NCBI GenBank assembly: GCA_003550325.1
Contig: QKWP01000261.1
Location: forward strand, 198,382 to 262,381
From: Gigaspora rosea
Taxonomy: Eukaryota > Glomeromycota > Glomeromycetes > Diversisporales > Gigasporaceae
DNA length: 64,000 nucleotides
Direction of reading: 5' to 3'
The stretch's first letter is position 1; each line of letters begins with the position of its first letter. Position numbers and translations under genes: made by a program. The notes beneath the pieces were generated by a model. The model searched no databases. It saw only the letters and a list, made by a program, of their open reading frames with translations, and had not been told where the DNA came from. Shown in pieces: positions 1-11,689 of this stretch.

Positions 1-229
1 ATCGGGAAACATCTATTCTTTTATAACATATAATAAATATTTTATAAAGATTATTCTGAGATTTTTTTTTTAAAAAAATCACTTAACAGATTCATATATT
101 TTATATGAATTTTATTTTTTTAAAAAATTATTTAACGAGCCTATAAATTTTTTCAATGAACTTATATATATATGTTCACATCGTTTTTCGATTTTAGTTG
201 GTTCGAAATTGACAATATAATTCGTAAAT

Positions 230-955
230 TTAAAATAAAATATGTAATTTATAATCAGTATAAATTTGCACTATGAAAATTTTAGAAATGAACATTAATT
301 TTATTGTAAATGCTGCTTTGATTATATGAATTTCAAGCAAAGAATGAAAAAATATCAAATAGAAATAAAAATCGCCAATTTTGACATTAATTTTGAAACA
401 CATATTCGCATTTTCTCGCGCATTGTAAATTATTTTTTCGACAACCACATGATTTAGTGTTGCAGTTAGTTTTTCAACAATGGTAGCAGTTTTTTTGATT
501 TGTTCTACTTAAACCGGTTGCTTCTTTTGGTGAAAAAGAGTATTTATTTCATCGTTAGGCCTTTGATTGTCACTATAATTTTTTTTTTCAAAAAAGAAAA
601 AAATTAATTTAGACTTCATCTTTTCCCAATCTTTTTCTTGCCCTCCGTGTTCAGTTGCTTGATTGGCACCACAAAGTACTTCACAAAAATTTTTGATTAT
701 ACATACTTGCGTTCCCAAATTATTCATGCCTTCTTTGAGTAAATGAAATTCTTAAACTGAACCGATAGTATGTATTTTGAATGTATGGTAAACCACACTT
801 AAACTTGGATTATGTGGAAAGTTGGGATTTTTCGATACATTCAAACACTCATTATAATGATTTTCAATAAAATTTTGAAGTATTCGCTCAGAAGCTTCAT
901 GATTAGAAAATTGAAACTTTATGGATTCATAATTAAATAATATAGAAGAAATTCA
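230..955 (-). pseudogene. Unrecognised coding relic with two in-frame stops
   Basis: On the minus strand one reading frame runs through this stretch with protein-like composition (mixed charged residues, for example LLKEGMNNLGTQ and VEKLTATLN), broken by only two stop codons, near 767 and 509. Both are TAA and sit where Gln (CAA) would read naturally. Two shorter ORFs usually called separately here (230-448 and 509-727) lie in exactly the same frame, so they are pieces of one former exon of about 230 codons. The upstream end is lost at a TGA near 950. I do not recognise the family; a decayed transposon gene or a decayed host exon are both possible. No start codon or promoter can be assigned. 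Confidence 0.4.
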
Positions 956-1581
956 AAGAATTATCTTAACCGACTTGTGATTTTTATTTATAAATCATAA
1001 TCTACAAATACAGTAAAATACGTAAATATATTCTGACGTAATACTATAGCAGTAATATATAGCGCAGCTAATTAGTACAGGATGTATAAAAAAACGAAAA
1101 GTTCGATTATCGAAGTTATTAACTATTAATAATATTAACAATGCTTTATTGATTTTTCATCATTAACTAAAAATTCAGGTCTCATCACTAATTGCGATAA
1201 TATTTCGTCAAAAAAAACCTGGAAAGAATAATTGTGATTTTATTAGAAACCATTTATATTCATTATTTATTATAAGATTAATTTTAGCAGCAGTTTATTT
1301 CAAACTATCTAGGCGGGCTAAATTAGTAAGCATTGCTTTTTCACATTAATATTTATTCATAGTTAAGTTATTAATGTAACGGTTAACTTTCTTAGAATGA
1401 ACCACCCCTTGCTTATTATCGATTTCCAATTATCAGACATACATGGAGTTTTTAATGGACTGTGAAAAATTAATTTTAAAATCACGAGGAGAAAAGGTCT
1501 TTATTTTTTATTTTTTTTTATTAAAAAAAGTAATATAGCATAATAAATATTATGTTAATAATTTATAAACTTTTATAATAC
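956..1581. other. AT-rich stretch without identifiable gene
   Basis: No reading frame of useful length or recognisable motif is seen. The first exon(s) of the P450 pseudogene that follows should lie here if still present, but I cannot identify them. Confidence 0.4.
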
Positions 1582-2672
1582 TATGGAGAGACATTCTCAA
1601 TATATGTATTTGGTCAAATAATGACTATAGCTGGAAAGGAAACAATTCACAAAGTATTAAAAAAAGATCAAGAATTTGATTTTAATAAAGCCACTGAAAT
1701 GGTAATTAAACAATCCTTAACGAATACAATAATCCTTCGGATATCCGGATATTATTATCATCATATATTCTAAATAATTCAATTTAAAAACAGCGAATAC
1801 CAATACGTCTCATATTTAGGAATTCTGATTTTTAGAAAAATACTAAATTTATAGGTAAATTTGTCATAGGAAAATTAAAATATCTTATTGGCAGGTTACA
1901 AAAAATATTATTAAGGCTATAGATCTTTATATTGGTGAATGTATTGATAAGCTTTTAAGATTTTAACTTTAAGTTTCTCATAAGAGACTTAAAATGATTT
2001 TATTTATTTTTAGAACCAAAGGTTATTCATGATCCACATAAAACTTTACCAAATATTATTGCAATTCCGGTTGCTGATATTATTCATTAATTTAATTATT
2101 TTTTGTATTAATAAAAATAGGAATGTTGCAATTATAAGGATATATTGGAAACTTTTAAAAGCTTAACAAATTCAATTTTGAAACTTGTTTTTATACCGCC
2201 AATACTATCTTTTATACATCCCTGGTTACAACAATAATTTATCACGTAAAGTTTAATTTATTTCACCTTTACTGATACCTTTTTTGTTAAGAAAAAAAAC
2301 TTCAAAATTTATTTACATTATCATTGCTGCCAGAATACCTTTAAGGTTTGGTTGGAATCCGCTTTCAAACCATAAATATTGGTCGCATTAAACCAATTAT
2401 CGAAAAACGTCTTTATGATAAAAAGAGATTAGGAGATGCTTGGGTTGCTTCAGTAAGTTATTTATAAAACATATATATGATCATTATAATATTCAACACT
2501 TTTCAATTTAAAAAATAGTTAGATGGATTACAATGTTATTTAGATGACCCTGAAATAACTCCTGATCTCGATCCAAATAATGTAAATTATAATTATATTG
2601 TTGTTGCAATCTGCATTTTTATTTTTGTTGCTATGGGAACTACGACTGATAATGCTACCCCTGTTTTATATG
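1582..2672 (+). pseudogene. Cytochrome P450 pseudogene, 5' half
   Basis: Separate exon-like blocks give P450 N-terminal-half sequence: GETFSIYVFGQIMTIAGKE at about 1585-1640, continuing to KKDQEFDFNKATE; KNIIKAIDLYIGEC after an acceptor near 1894; EPKVIHDPHKTLPNIIA at about 2015-2070; FKSLTNSILKLVFIPPI at about 2155-2210; KPIIEKRLYDKKRLGDAW at about 2390-2450; and an I-helix block CIFIFVAMGTTT ending at 2672. Introns are short and AT-rich. Damage is clear: a stop after ADIIH, a frame change near 2375 and stops after HPWLQQ. The last exon ends in phase 1 before GT at 2673. The matching downstream exon starts at 13856, so this is the 5' half of a gene split by 11.2 kb. Microsomal haem monooxygenases of this type are abundant in Glomeromycotina; the substrate cannot be inferred. 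Confidence 0.75.
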
Positions 2673-2821
2673 GTTAGTTATGTTCTGTTTTTATTACTTT
2701 TAGTTTTATTTTACTTATAAATATATTTTTATTTGAACATAGCATAGCAGAAACTCGTATTTTGACGGAAAATCACGGGTAAATGAGGTCATGTGCCCAC
2801 TATGTGCCCACTATGTGCCCC

Positions 2822-3089
2822 TAGGGATGCGATTATACTGGTATAATAGAAAATGGTATAATAGAAAATGGTAGTATAATACCAGGTATAATACTGTATA
2901 ATATGGTATAGTATGGTATAACCCTATTATGATATCAGCTTAATACGATTCGGAATGCAGATAAAGCAATTTAATTGGCCAACCAATTTCTATTATTGGT
3001 ATTATACCTATACCCATGTGTATAATACTGGTATTATACTGGCATTATACCAATCGTATAATACGGTATAGGTATAACCCGCATCCCTA
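2822..3089. mobile_element. hAT-like MITE with GGTATAAT subterminal repeats
   Basis: The inverted ends are TAGGGATGCG and CGCATCCCTA, flanked by a perfect 8-bp direct repeat TGTGCCCC (2814-2821 and 3090-3097), which is the hAT signature. The 268-bp body has no ORF and is filled with GGTATAAT-like units on both strands. The target was itself a short tandem array of an 11-bp unit (TGTGCCCACTA) at about 2790-2821. The element lies inside the giant P450 intron. Confidence 0.8.
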
Positions 3090-3754
3090 TGTGCCCCAAA
3101 ATAAATACAGGTAATAAACCGGTTATAAATTATGCAGATGACGGAAATTTAAATAGACATTAAATCAACTAACGCCAAAATTACCAATCAAATTTCAAGA
3201 GTCACCTATCTGCTATAATAATATAGAGACGCGTATAAGAATACTTTTAACGATCAATTCAAGTATAATTAATTAATTGTCAGTATGGATTAATGCCATT
3301 AAGTCCGGTTATTTTTTATAACCCTTGCTTTTCCAACATAGTCTTCTAACAACTACTTTTCTAGCGTAATCACTTCTTTATCCCACCCACCAAAACTATA
3401 TAGCTATGTAATCGCTACTCAAGATTTGATCCGAAGCTATGTATTAATTTATTTTATTTACTCAAAGAATTTAGAATACAATTATATTTAATTAAGCTAT
3501 TTTAAACGTTTAAGTTCAAACTCAAATATAAAACAATATCTGTTTAAAATACCGGCATTGGTGGTTTGGTTAGATAGTTGAATGTTATATGAATAATAAT
3601 ATTAGACGAGGTATAAAAATATTGGTTTATTTGTTTAGTTCAAGAACAAATTAATCTTTTTTTTGATTTTTTTTTAAGCGAGATAAGTAAAATTGTATTC
3701 TATATACTGTATTATGCTAATTTCATAGTAGTAACATTTTTCATTACTAAAGGT

Positions 3755-3960
3755 ACTTTGTATTTTTCGGATCTAGGATTATCTAATAAGAAAAGCGAAA
3801 TTATTTACAAATTATATTGCTTTAGAAGTTTTGTTGAGAAAATAACATTTACACAAGCAGATATCTATGGTTTTTGGTGCTATTTTATGGTCAGACATTC
3901 TAAATCAATTCCGGGTAACTTATTTATGTGTTTTAAAGTACTTGTTTCGAACTGAATATT
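3755..3960 (+). pseudogene. Protein kinase domain relic
   Basis: The frame reads YFSDLGLSNKKSE, resembling the DFG-loop region of fungal protein kinases (IxDLGLS). It is followed in another frame by YIALEVLLRK, which corresponds to the APE-motif region (YIAPEVL), then back in the first frame by TFTQADIYGF, corresponding to the (Y/F)TQAADIYSFG block of subdomain IX. The blocks are in the right order but separated by one stop and frame changes, and neither the N-lobe nor the C-lobe end is visible. This is a short decayed fragment lying in the P450 intron. Identity rests on three short motifs. Confidence 0.5.
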
Positions 3961-4284
3961 TCATTAATAAAAAATTGCTACAAAAGCCATTTCCAGCCTT
4001 GAACGAATGCTAATATTCGCTATATAAAAGAATTTCAAAAGAATCTTCCTCTTCATGAACTTTGCTTAGAAGACAAAATATATTGGCGGTTTATTGGACT
4101 GACTGTGCAATGAGGGTAACTGGAAGTATTTTCGTCTAAAACTCTGCTTTGTTTTGTAAGATTTTATATTAATTTCTTATTGCTAACTATTCAATTTGAA
4201 AGGTACTAGCTCTTTAGCAATATAAGATTCAAGTTCGTCAACCATAAATTAAAGTTTTGGTTTATATGCTGTATCGTAGATTCT

Positions 4285-5370
4285 TTAATACCAGTACGAT
4301 CACGTTTCTTGTGTAACATGAAATGTGTATAGGGATGGTTTCCTTCAACATTTTTGATGTCGCTTATCCTGATTTTTGCAAAAACCTTTTTTTATAGGAG
4401 TAATGATTTTCATTTATTCGTTTTTGGAAAGAGTTAAAATTTTTACATACCAAATATGTAATATATATGTAAATCACTGTTATGATGTAAGGCTGGCGTC
4501 ACTGATTATAATCTCTCATTATGATTTTAACGATGTTAATTTAAATTCCACATATATATAATATAATTTCATATGCAAATCACTCATTATGATGCAAACT
4601 GGCATCACTGATTATTTTAATTTCAATTCCAGTACGACCACGTGTCTTGTGTAACATGAAATGTGGGAAGGATGGTTTCCGATCAACTTTTTTGATATTT
4701 GCTATGCTGATTTTTGAGGGGTATGGTGATTCTGACGACACAGATGACAACACGTGCATGTTAATGTATATTGAATGATCGTGTAGGAAATATATACCAG
4801 TACGATCACATGAAATGTGGAGGGATGGTTCCGTTCAACTTTTTGGTGCGCTATATTTTTTCCTATTTTGGAAGTTACTATGTTCATCGTATTTTTTTCC
4901 TATTTTAATAGGTATTGGAAAATATCATATGATCAGTTAAGGTTGCATAATGATCGGGTACCACCATGCCACGATAGCGGCATGATGGTACCCGATCATT
5001 ATGCAACCTTAACTGATCCCTTGATATTGGCCGCTGCGCGCCCAATATCTTATAATTACGTGTAATTGCTTCATTGTGCATATGTGTGAAGAAATTGTCA
5101 TCGTGGGAAAATTACATACGTCCTATACGTGTGTGTGCGCATGATATATACCAGTATGATTACGGTTCTTCTGTAACATGAAATGCGAAAAGATGGTTTC
5201 CGTTCAACTTTTTTGATGTTCGCTATGCTGATTTTTTCAAGAATCCTTTTTTTTAAGGTGGGGCAATGGTTTTCATTTTTCCAATTCATAGAAGGGTTAT
5301 GGTGATTCTGACGGCACAGGATGACAACACGTGCATGTGTAAACGATGGTGTGGGAAATATATTCGTAAG
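4285..5370 (+). repeat. Three to four diverged copies of a dispersed repeat
   Basis: A block beginning ACCAGTACGATCAC, followed by TGTAACATGAAATG and GATGGTTTCC, and continuing to GCTATGCTGATTTTT, recurs at about 4290, 4630, 4797 (shortened) and 5150. A second block (GGTGATTCTGAC to ATGACAACACGTGCATG) follows the copies at about 4725 and 5300. Copies are in direct orientation with roughly 10-20% differences and partial deletions. Short ORFs here are products of the repeat. Confidence 0.6.
4931..5018. repeat. 40-bp near-perfect inverted repeat (hairpin)
   Basis: Arms 4931-4970 and 4979-5018 are complementary over 40 bp with one mismatch, separated by an 8-base loop ACGATAGC. The arms include GGTTGCATAATGATCGGGTA. 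The hairpin interrupts a copy of the dispersed repeat around it, so it is probably a small insertion of its own. Confidence 0.85.
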
Positions 5371-6940
5371 TGTTGTGATCAGGTGAATACTGATCTCATT
5401 ACGTACTTGTCAGAAATCGATTGCTATCACTTATAAAATATTTTTGGCACTTTGCCGTTTTTGATTTTCTGTATCCAAAAACCGTAAGACCGTGAAAATA
5501 TTTAAAATATGAACAATTATGATGATCTATTTATTTGCATGTTTAAGTCGTAATAAATTCGTCATAATTTTTAATTGATCTAGCACTATGAATTAATTTT
5601 TTTTTAAAAAAATTGACTTTCATTTGTTACACACACTTTGTATTCGAGATTTAAAAGATCGACTTTCATTCGTTACGCGCATTTTGTATTTTTGAAATTA
5701 GATTGAGATATGGACAACGTTAATATATACTGTGTATCGCCAGAATGGTAAGGTTTATAGCAGTAAATCATGATAGAAGCTATAATAATTTCAACGCGAA
5801 CTAACTCCGCCCAACTACATATTGTGTTATTAGAATAATGAGCAAGTATTGTATGAGAACTTTTTTGTTAAGTTTTAAATGTATTATATGCCAAGTAAGT
5901 TTGTAAAGAATTTTTTTTAGTAATTCACAATAGAAATTGTGATAATTCTACTACATCTAAATTCACCTTTTCACTATTACCGACATAAACTACAATGCAC
6001 ATCCATAATTATATGCTGCATGTTGTGAGAATGGTGAGTATTGGGTATAAGTTAAAAACCACTAGCAACACCACTATATAATTAAACCACATTTTTTCAT
6101 TTTTATATGTTCATTTCATATATTTGTTTCATTTTACCACCTCTCCCCATGAGAATCCTGGAAAAGTGATATTAACACAAGAATCAACTTCAAACGTCCA
6201 AAGAAGAGAGAGCATGTACGTTGACTGATTTAACTCTAGTTACTAAAAGATAAGTTTCTAAGATTTACTCAAATAAAGTCTTTTTAGCACTATACTAGCT
6301 TACTTCCTTATTTTCTTTAGTAAAATTGAAAGGAACTTTTCTACTTGTTGTTCCCCTTTATTGAAATCAAATTCTTAATTTATTGGTTTCTTTTTTTTAA
6401 ATTTTATTGTATAAGTCATACATTATTAAATCTTCACCTTTAATCTTTACTTTCTTTAAATTCTTTATTAGACAGATTCGTATTTTATTAAAATTCTTTT
6501 TTCGGGCGGATTGCATGTTATTAAGTTTTTGCTTTCTTTAAATTCTAATTATACCAAATCATAAGTTATTTTGTTTTACTTTCTTTATATAATTTTCACC
6601 GAACGAGATTATGTTATTAAATTTTCGCTTTTTTTTAAAAATTTCTACGCATAATTATATTTTTGCTTTTAGATTAGGTTTAGACTTTTTTTTTAAAAAA
6701 AAAATTCTTGTGATTTTTTTACTTTATTAGGTTTATGCCTAAACTTTGATTTAGTTGTTTGATATTTTGCACTAAAGAATTTATAATTTAAATCATGGAA
6801 TGATTTTTTTTAATTATGCTGTTACATAATCGTGTATTAATATTTCATGCCAGTAATATTAAAATTGGCTTTTTATTGAGATGAAGGTGATGCACGGGTT
6901 GTTACGTCAGACCCATACAATAGTATAGTTATTATATAGG

Positions 6941-7420
6941 ATTGTGTAAATAACTAAATTTGCATGAATTAACAGGGACGGTGAATAATATCGATTTGTA
7001 TCGATAATATATAAAACGATATTTTTAGGCCAAATCATGGGGAAATCGATATTTTCGCAAATGTTAATGCAGTGTAACAATATGCACTTGGGCAAAATTA
7101 AAAGTATAATTCGGGCCAGGCAACATAAATTTGCTAACTTGAACCGTTGATAGGCTTCGGTAAAATAGACAATCAACAAAGAAGAAAGAAATTTAGTTAC
7201 TGATCACGTTATATCACGTTATCTGTAACTGTTGTACAAAATTTTTGCATTTTAATTGGCCAATTATGAGTATATCGATATAAATCGATATTTTTGACCA
7301 TACCGATCGATATTTTTGCAAAATCAAATCGATATTATTCACTGTCCCTGGAATTAACCCGTGTCACATGGCCTTCGGCCATATGACCCTTGTTAATTTA
7401 GTTATTTTCTACAACCCATA
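6941..7420. repeat. Older imperfect palindrome split by a MITE
   Basis: Outside the MITE the flanking sequence is itself palindromic: TAAATAACTAAATT at 6947 pairs with AATTTAGTTATTTTCTACAA near 7395, and the centre is the hairpin CATGGCC-TTC-GGCCATATG near 7368-7384. Removing the MITE brings GAATTAACCCGTGTCACATGG next to the centre. This was probably a small foldback element. Confidence 0.5.
6973..7350. mobile_element. hAT-like MITE with TATCGATA subterminal repeats
   Basis: Terminal inverted repeats start CAGGGACGGTGAATAATATC and end with the complementary ATTATTCACTGTCCCTG. The flanks carry the direct repeat GAATTAA (6966-6972 and 7351-7357), seven bases, or eight if one T was lost on the right. 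Several TATCGATA-like words lie just inside each end, and the 378-bp body has no convincing gene. The element is inserted into one arm of an older imperfect palindrome. Confidence 0.75.
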
Positions 7421-8516
7421 CAATTACTATAACATTACTACTCCCCACAATTAACCTCCACCCTCATACCTAAACGCTAAAAGAAGAAATACACACAACA
7501 TAACAAGAACAAAAAAAAATATACAAAAAGTACAAAAGCTGATCGTACTGGTTCTGTGCCGCATCACGCGCTGCGCAGCTACCCTAATTGGTTTAGGTTT
7601 GACAATAAAAAATTATTTTCCTCAACCTTGCGTATATCTAAAACAAATGTGATAATTTCATTTGTATGTATTTATTGATTTGTTAGCTTTATAAGCTTCT
7701 TTTTACGAAGCTTTTTATCTTCTATTAGTAGTATTAAACAATAAATTTTAAAAACTATATAATTAATTGGTTAATTATAATGGGTAGATCTATAAAAATT
7801 AAAATGTCAACCTATGGGGTGCTATTATATTATAAATCACTATATTACTTATAATTAGAGTTTCGATCCATAATCCATATAGAATTTAATTCTAATCATG
7901 CAATTAAAACTAACTTCTATTAGATAAGGGTCATTTGCATCACTTATATAAAAATAGTCTTATAGATAATCTAATAAAATGTATAAACTATAGATAGAAT
8001 TCGAATTTTAATCCAAATGGTTTTTAAAAATTAGAATTGCAATACTACTTATAATAGTAAACCCACTACATAGTATACCCAGATATGAATTATAGGGTCT
8101 ATATTAATAGGGTTTTTCAAATATTTGAACTGCCTATTATAAATATAAAATGTGTATACTTTTTGCTGTATATTAGACTTAGGGTTTATTATAAATTTTA
8201 AAATTAGTAAAATGTAAGAGATTTAGTTCTTGATATGATGATTTATAGTATTATATAAATTAAATTAGTAAATTGGTGTATGAATTTAGATTAAATAGTT
8301 TATATTAAAAAAGAGATTGTTAGAAAAAATTTTATAAAATAATTATTAAAAATATAAATATTAAAAAAAATTATGAATTTTATATAAATATATAAAAATA
8401 TAAATTATAATAATACAGTAATATAGTAATTTATTAATTTATATACAGTATAATAAAATATATAAATTTAAATATAAAGATAAATAAATTATTACAATAT
8501 TTTAATAAAAATAATA
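7420..8516. other. Gene-free, extremely AT-rich stretch
   Basis: From about 7740 the sequence is nearly all A/T with no ORF. A short GC-richer island (about 7540-7590, GCATCACGCGCTGCGCAGC) stands out but matches nothing I recognise. The stretch may be the 3' flank of the transposon-like gene that follows on the minus strand; no terminal repeat was found to prove it. Confidence 0.3.
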
Positions 8517-11500
8517 TTATAATTGTTCAATATATTCTATTGCTTCTTGAAGATCTTTATCTATATTATTATTATTATTATTAGTATTATTTTCATCATT
8601 ATCACTATCACTATTATAATTATAATACGACAGGGTGAAACCCGCGACGAAATAGTTACGTTATTGATACAGATCTCTATCTAACTATCCTAAAATAGTA
8701 CCCTAACCCTAATTAAGCTAAATCTGCATCAATAACGTGATCACTTCAGCATGGGTTTCACCCTTTCGTATTATAATTATCATCTATTTCTGAATTTTCT
8801 TCTTCTAAATTTTCTTCTTCCAAATCATTTTTAGTTAATTCATCCTTACCAGTTTTTTCTAATCTTTTTAAAAATGATTTATATTTGAAAAAATTCCTAT
8901 TTTATAATATTGTAAACAATAATTACATGTTAAATGTATATTATTATAACAATTTGTATGATAAGCATGTCCACATATATATTCTTTTCCATTTAATTTA
9001 CTAAATGATTTTTTACATTTATCACATGTATTTTGTGTTGGCACACATGATGTAAGATAACCTGTTGGAAGACATTTAAGCTCTACAGTTTCATTTAATC
9101 CTGCAATATAATATTTTTGTTTTTGTATTTTTTTACTATTATTAAGATTAAGTAAACTTTTTGAAAATATTTTATCAAAAATAAACTACTTTTTTTTTGT
9201 TAAAAAATCTAAATATTTTGAATTATATATATATGATTTTTTTGATTTAAAAATATCAAGTTGAGGTTTGTTACGATTATAATCTAATATATATGCTTGT
9301 TGTTTAATTTCTTTAATAGTACTATGGGAATTAATATTTGCACGAAGATGACTATGCATATTTTCTACAAAATAATCATTAAAATTTACTAAATAATTAG
9401 ATAAAACTTCAGTTAATAGATAATTTATATCACTCCAATAAAAATAATCTGAAAGAAATACTAAAGGTGCTTTGTTATAATTTTTTCTTTCCTATCTTAA
9501 TGCAAATGTCCATAATCTAAATATAGTTTCAATATATTGATCAAATGAACCTGATCTAAACAGTACAGCATATATATCTAATGTTGCAAGTATTAAATTA
9601 TCTAAAATATCTAATAGCATGCAATATTCTATATCTTTACATATAGGATCAAATTTAGCTAAAATTATATGAGCTATAGCTTTCCATCCTTCATGAATTA
9701 ATTCTAAAATTAAATTAATTCTCCATAGTCGTGGATTTTTAGCTAATTTTTTTTTATCACCAAAAACAAAATAAAAAAATTGTTCAAAAAAAGTATAATG
9801 AACAGAAAATACTGTTTCTCAAAAATTTAAAGAAACATGAAATGGACCTATAATTGGAATAAAATTTGTAACATTATTTAGTATTAAATGTGGATTTAAT
9901 CTAGATTGTGTAATTATTTTTCTAATAAATAATTGACCTGGCCAATCTGCAATAACTGGAATTATATTATTTTTTAAATATTCTGATAATGAATCAATGC
10001 TTGTAATCATTTTAAGAGCTTTTAAATAATCATTCATTGTATGTAAATTTAATTTTTTAACTTTAACTACTCTTATATTTTTCATTGATCTTTCTTCTTT
10101 TCGTTCTTTAATTGCATTATCATATATATGTAAAGTTAATAAATCTATACGATTTTGAGAATTGAATTGAAGATTTTGAGAAGATATCCATTCCATTTTA
10201 CATTCATTATAGCTTTTATTAAAATGACCATTATATTTAGAAGTTAAATTAATTATAATTCTAGTTGGTTCAATATTTTCTGGATTAAAAAAAGAATGAC
10301 CATTTAAACTTGCTAAAATTGGTTGTTTATTTTTAATTAGTTTAGTTACACATGTTGCTAAATGATTTGCAGTTGAAAGTGTTGTGGTATTTGGCTGGCG
10401 TATTGTATGTATATCATGAAAATCATCTATATTAAAACAATGAAAATTATTTAACTAAATAAATTAATATATATATTATTAATATTTTATATTAAAAATT
10501 ATTAAAAAAAATAAATAATTTACTTACATAAGATGCAAAATATTCATTAATTTTTATTAAATGATTATTTTTAATTTTTTCTCTATAATTATATAAAGTT
10601 TTTGAATTTATAGTTATTCCAGCTTTCATAAGAAAATCAATTCCAGTTGCACTTAATCCACAAGATGATAAATATAAACTAAGATCTGTTTTATATTTAT
10701 TTACATTTTGGCTACGTAATCCAGCTAAAAGATGACATTAACTAATAATTTGCTGCTGTGCTTTTATTTTATTTTTTTCAGTTCTTCTTTTAGGAACTAA
10801 TGCATTAGTCATTTCATCTAAAAATCCATTTAATTGAGGTTCTTCTGTTTCAATTAATTGTTTAAAATCATTTGGATTTAATAAATAATCATTATTTTGT
10901 TTTTCATATTTATATAAAACCTTTGTTAATAATTGTAATTGATTAGAAAATAAATGCTATTGTGCTATAAATATTATAAATTAAAATATAAATTTTTAAA
11001 TATTAATATAATAATAATATAGTATACTATATTATATAAGATAATAATTAATATAGTAAATATTATAATAAACTTACAAGTTTGAATTAAATTATTATTA
11101 TTATCTTGAATATTTTGATTAATAATTATATTAATCAATTTATTAAAATTTGATTGATCAATAACTATACCATCATTAATAATTTTTACTTTTATATTTG
11201 AAAAATTATTAGAATCTAAATCTATATATTGGTGTTCTTCATAAAGTTTTAAATAATCAATTAATGTATTAGAATTAGAATTAGTTGACCTAATTTTACT
11301 ATATTCAATAATATCACCTAAATCTATAAAAGTTCTTGGTCTTGTATTTTCAGATATTTGATTTGCAACAAAATTAACAATATTCATATAATGTTCAAAA
11401 CAAATTGATCTTGATTAACTTTTAAATAATTATATTGTGAATCAAAATATAAATCAATTTTAGTTTTAAAATCTTGTGTTACATTTCTATAAGAACTTGT

Positions 11501-11680
11501 TGTCCGTGTAAATAATTTTGTATATATTTTTAAATATATATATCATATATATTTTTATTTATTATATAACGATAAATATAAATTTATAAATATTTTTAAA
11601 TTTTTAAAATGCCTTCAAAAACTTACAGGACCTTGTGCAGTTAATAATTGCAATAATTCGGTTAAGTCTTATATAATTTT
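8517..11680 (-). pseudogene. Decayed transposon-like gene, possibly DUF6589-type
   Basis: Read on the minus strand, a multi-exon coding sequence of roughly 900 codons can be followed. In order: TELLQLLTAQGP before a GTAAGT donor (about 11640); FVANQISENTRPRTFIDLGD (about 11360); LYLSSCGLSATGIDFLMKAG (about 10660-10610); IPVIADWPGQLFIRKIITQS; NFIPIIGPFHVSLN; YFVENMHSHLRANINSHST; a C-terminal zinc-binding-like Cys/His block with CDKCKKSF, YICGHAYHTNCY and CNYC; and an acidic/Asn-rich tail ending EAIEYIEQL and a stop. At least five in-frame stops (around 10960, 10740, 9820, 9495 and 9190) and frame changes near 11390 and 8890 make it non-functional. It resembles large repetitive Glomeromycotina proteins, which I would compare with DUF6589; that name is tentative. 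A MITE has inserted into the tail. It lies inside the P450 intron, antisense to the P450. Confidence 0.6.
8626..8770. mobile_element. 145-bp MITE inserted in the tail of the decayed gene
   Basis: Ends are inverted: TACGACAGGGTGAAACCC against GGGTTTCACCCTTTCGTA, with one mismatch. The next internal block (GTTACGTTATTGAT) is matched on the other side by ATCAATAACGTGATC. A direct repeat TTATAA flanks it (8620-8625 and 8771-8776). It splits codons of the acidic C-terminal tail, whose two halves resume on each side. Confidence 0.75.
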
Positions 11681-11689
11681 TGAAAATCA

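Noticed and set aside
181..225. tRNA-like GGTTCGAA word
   Set aside because: No acceptor-stem pairing or anticodon arm around it; no tRNA found anywhere in the window.
6907..7179. 90-residue minus-strand ORF
   Set aside because: It crosses the boundary of a MITE with clear target duplication, so it cannot be an old gene.
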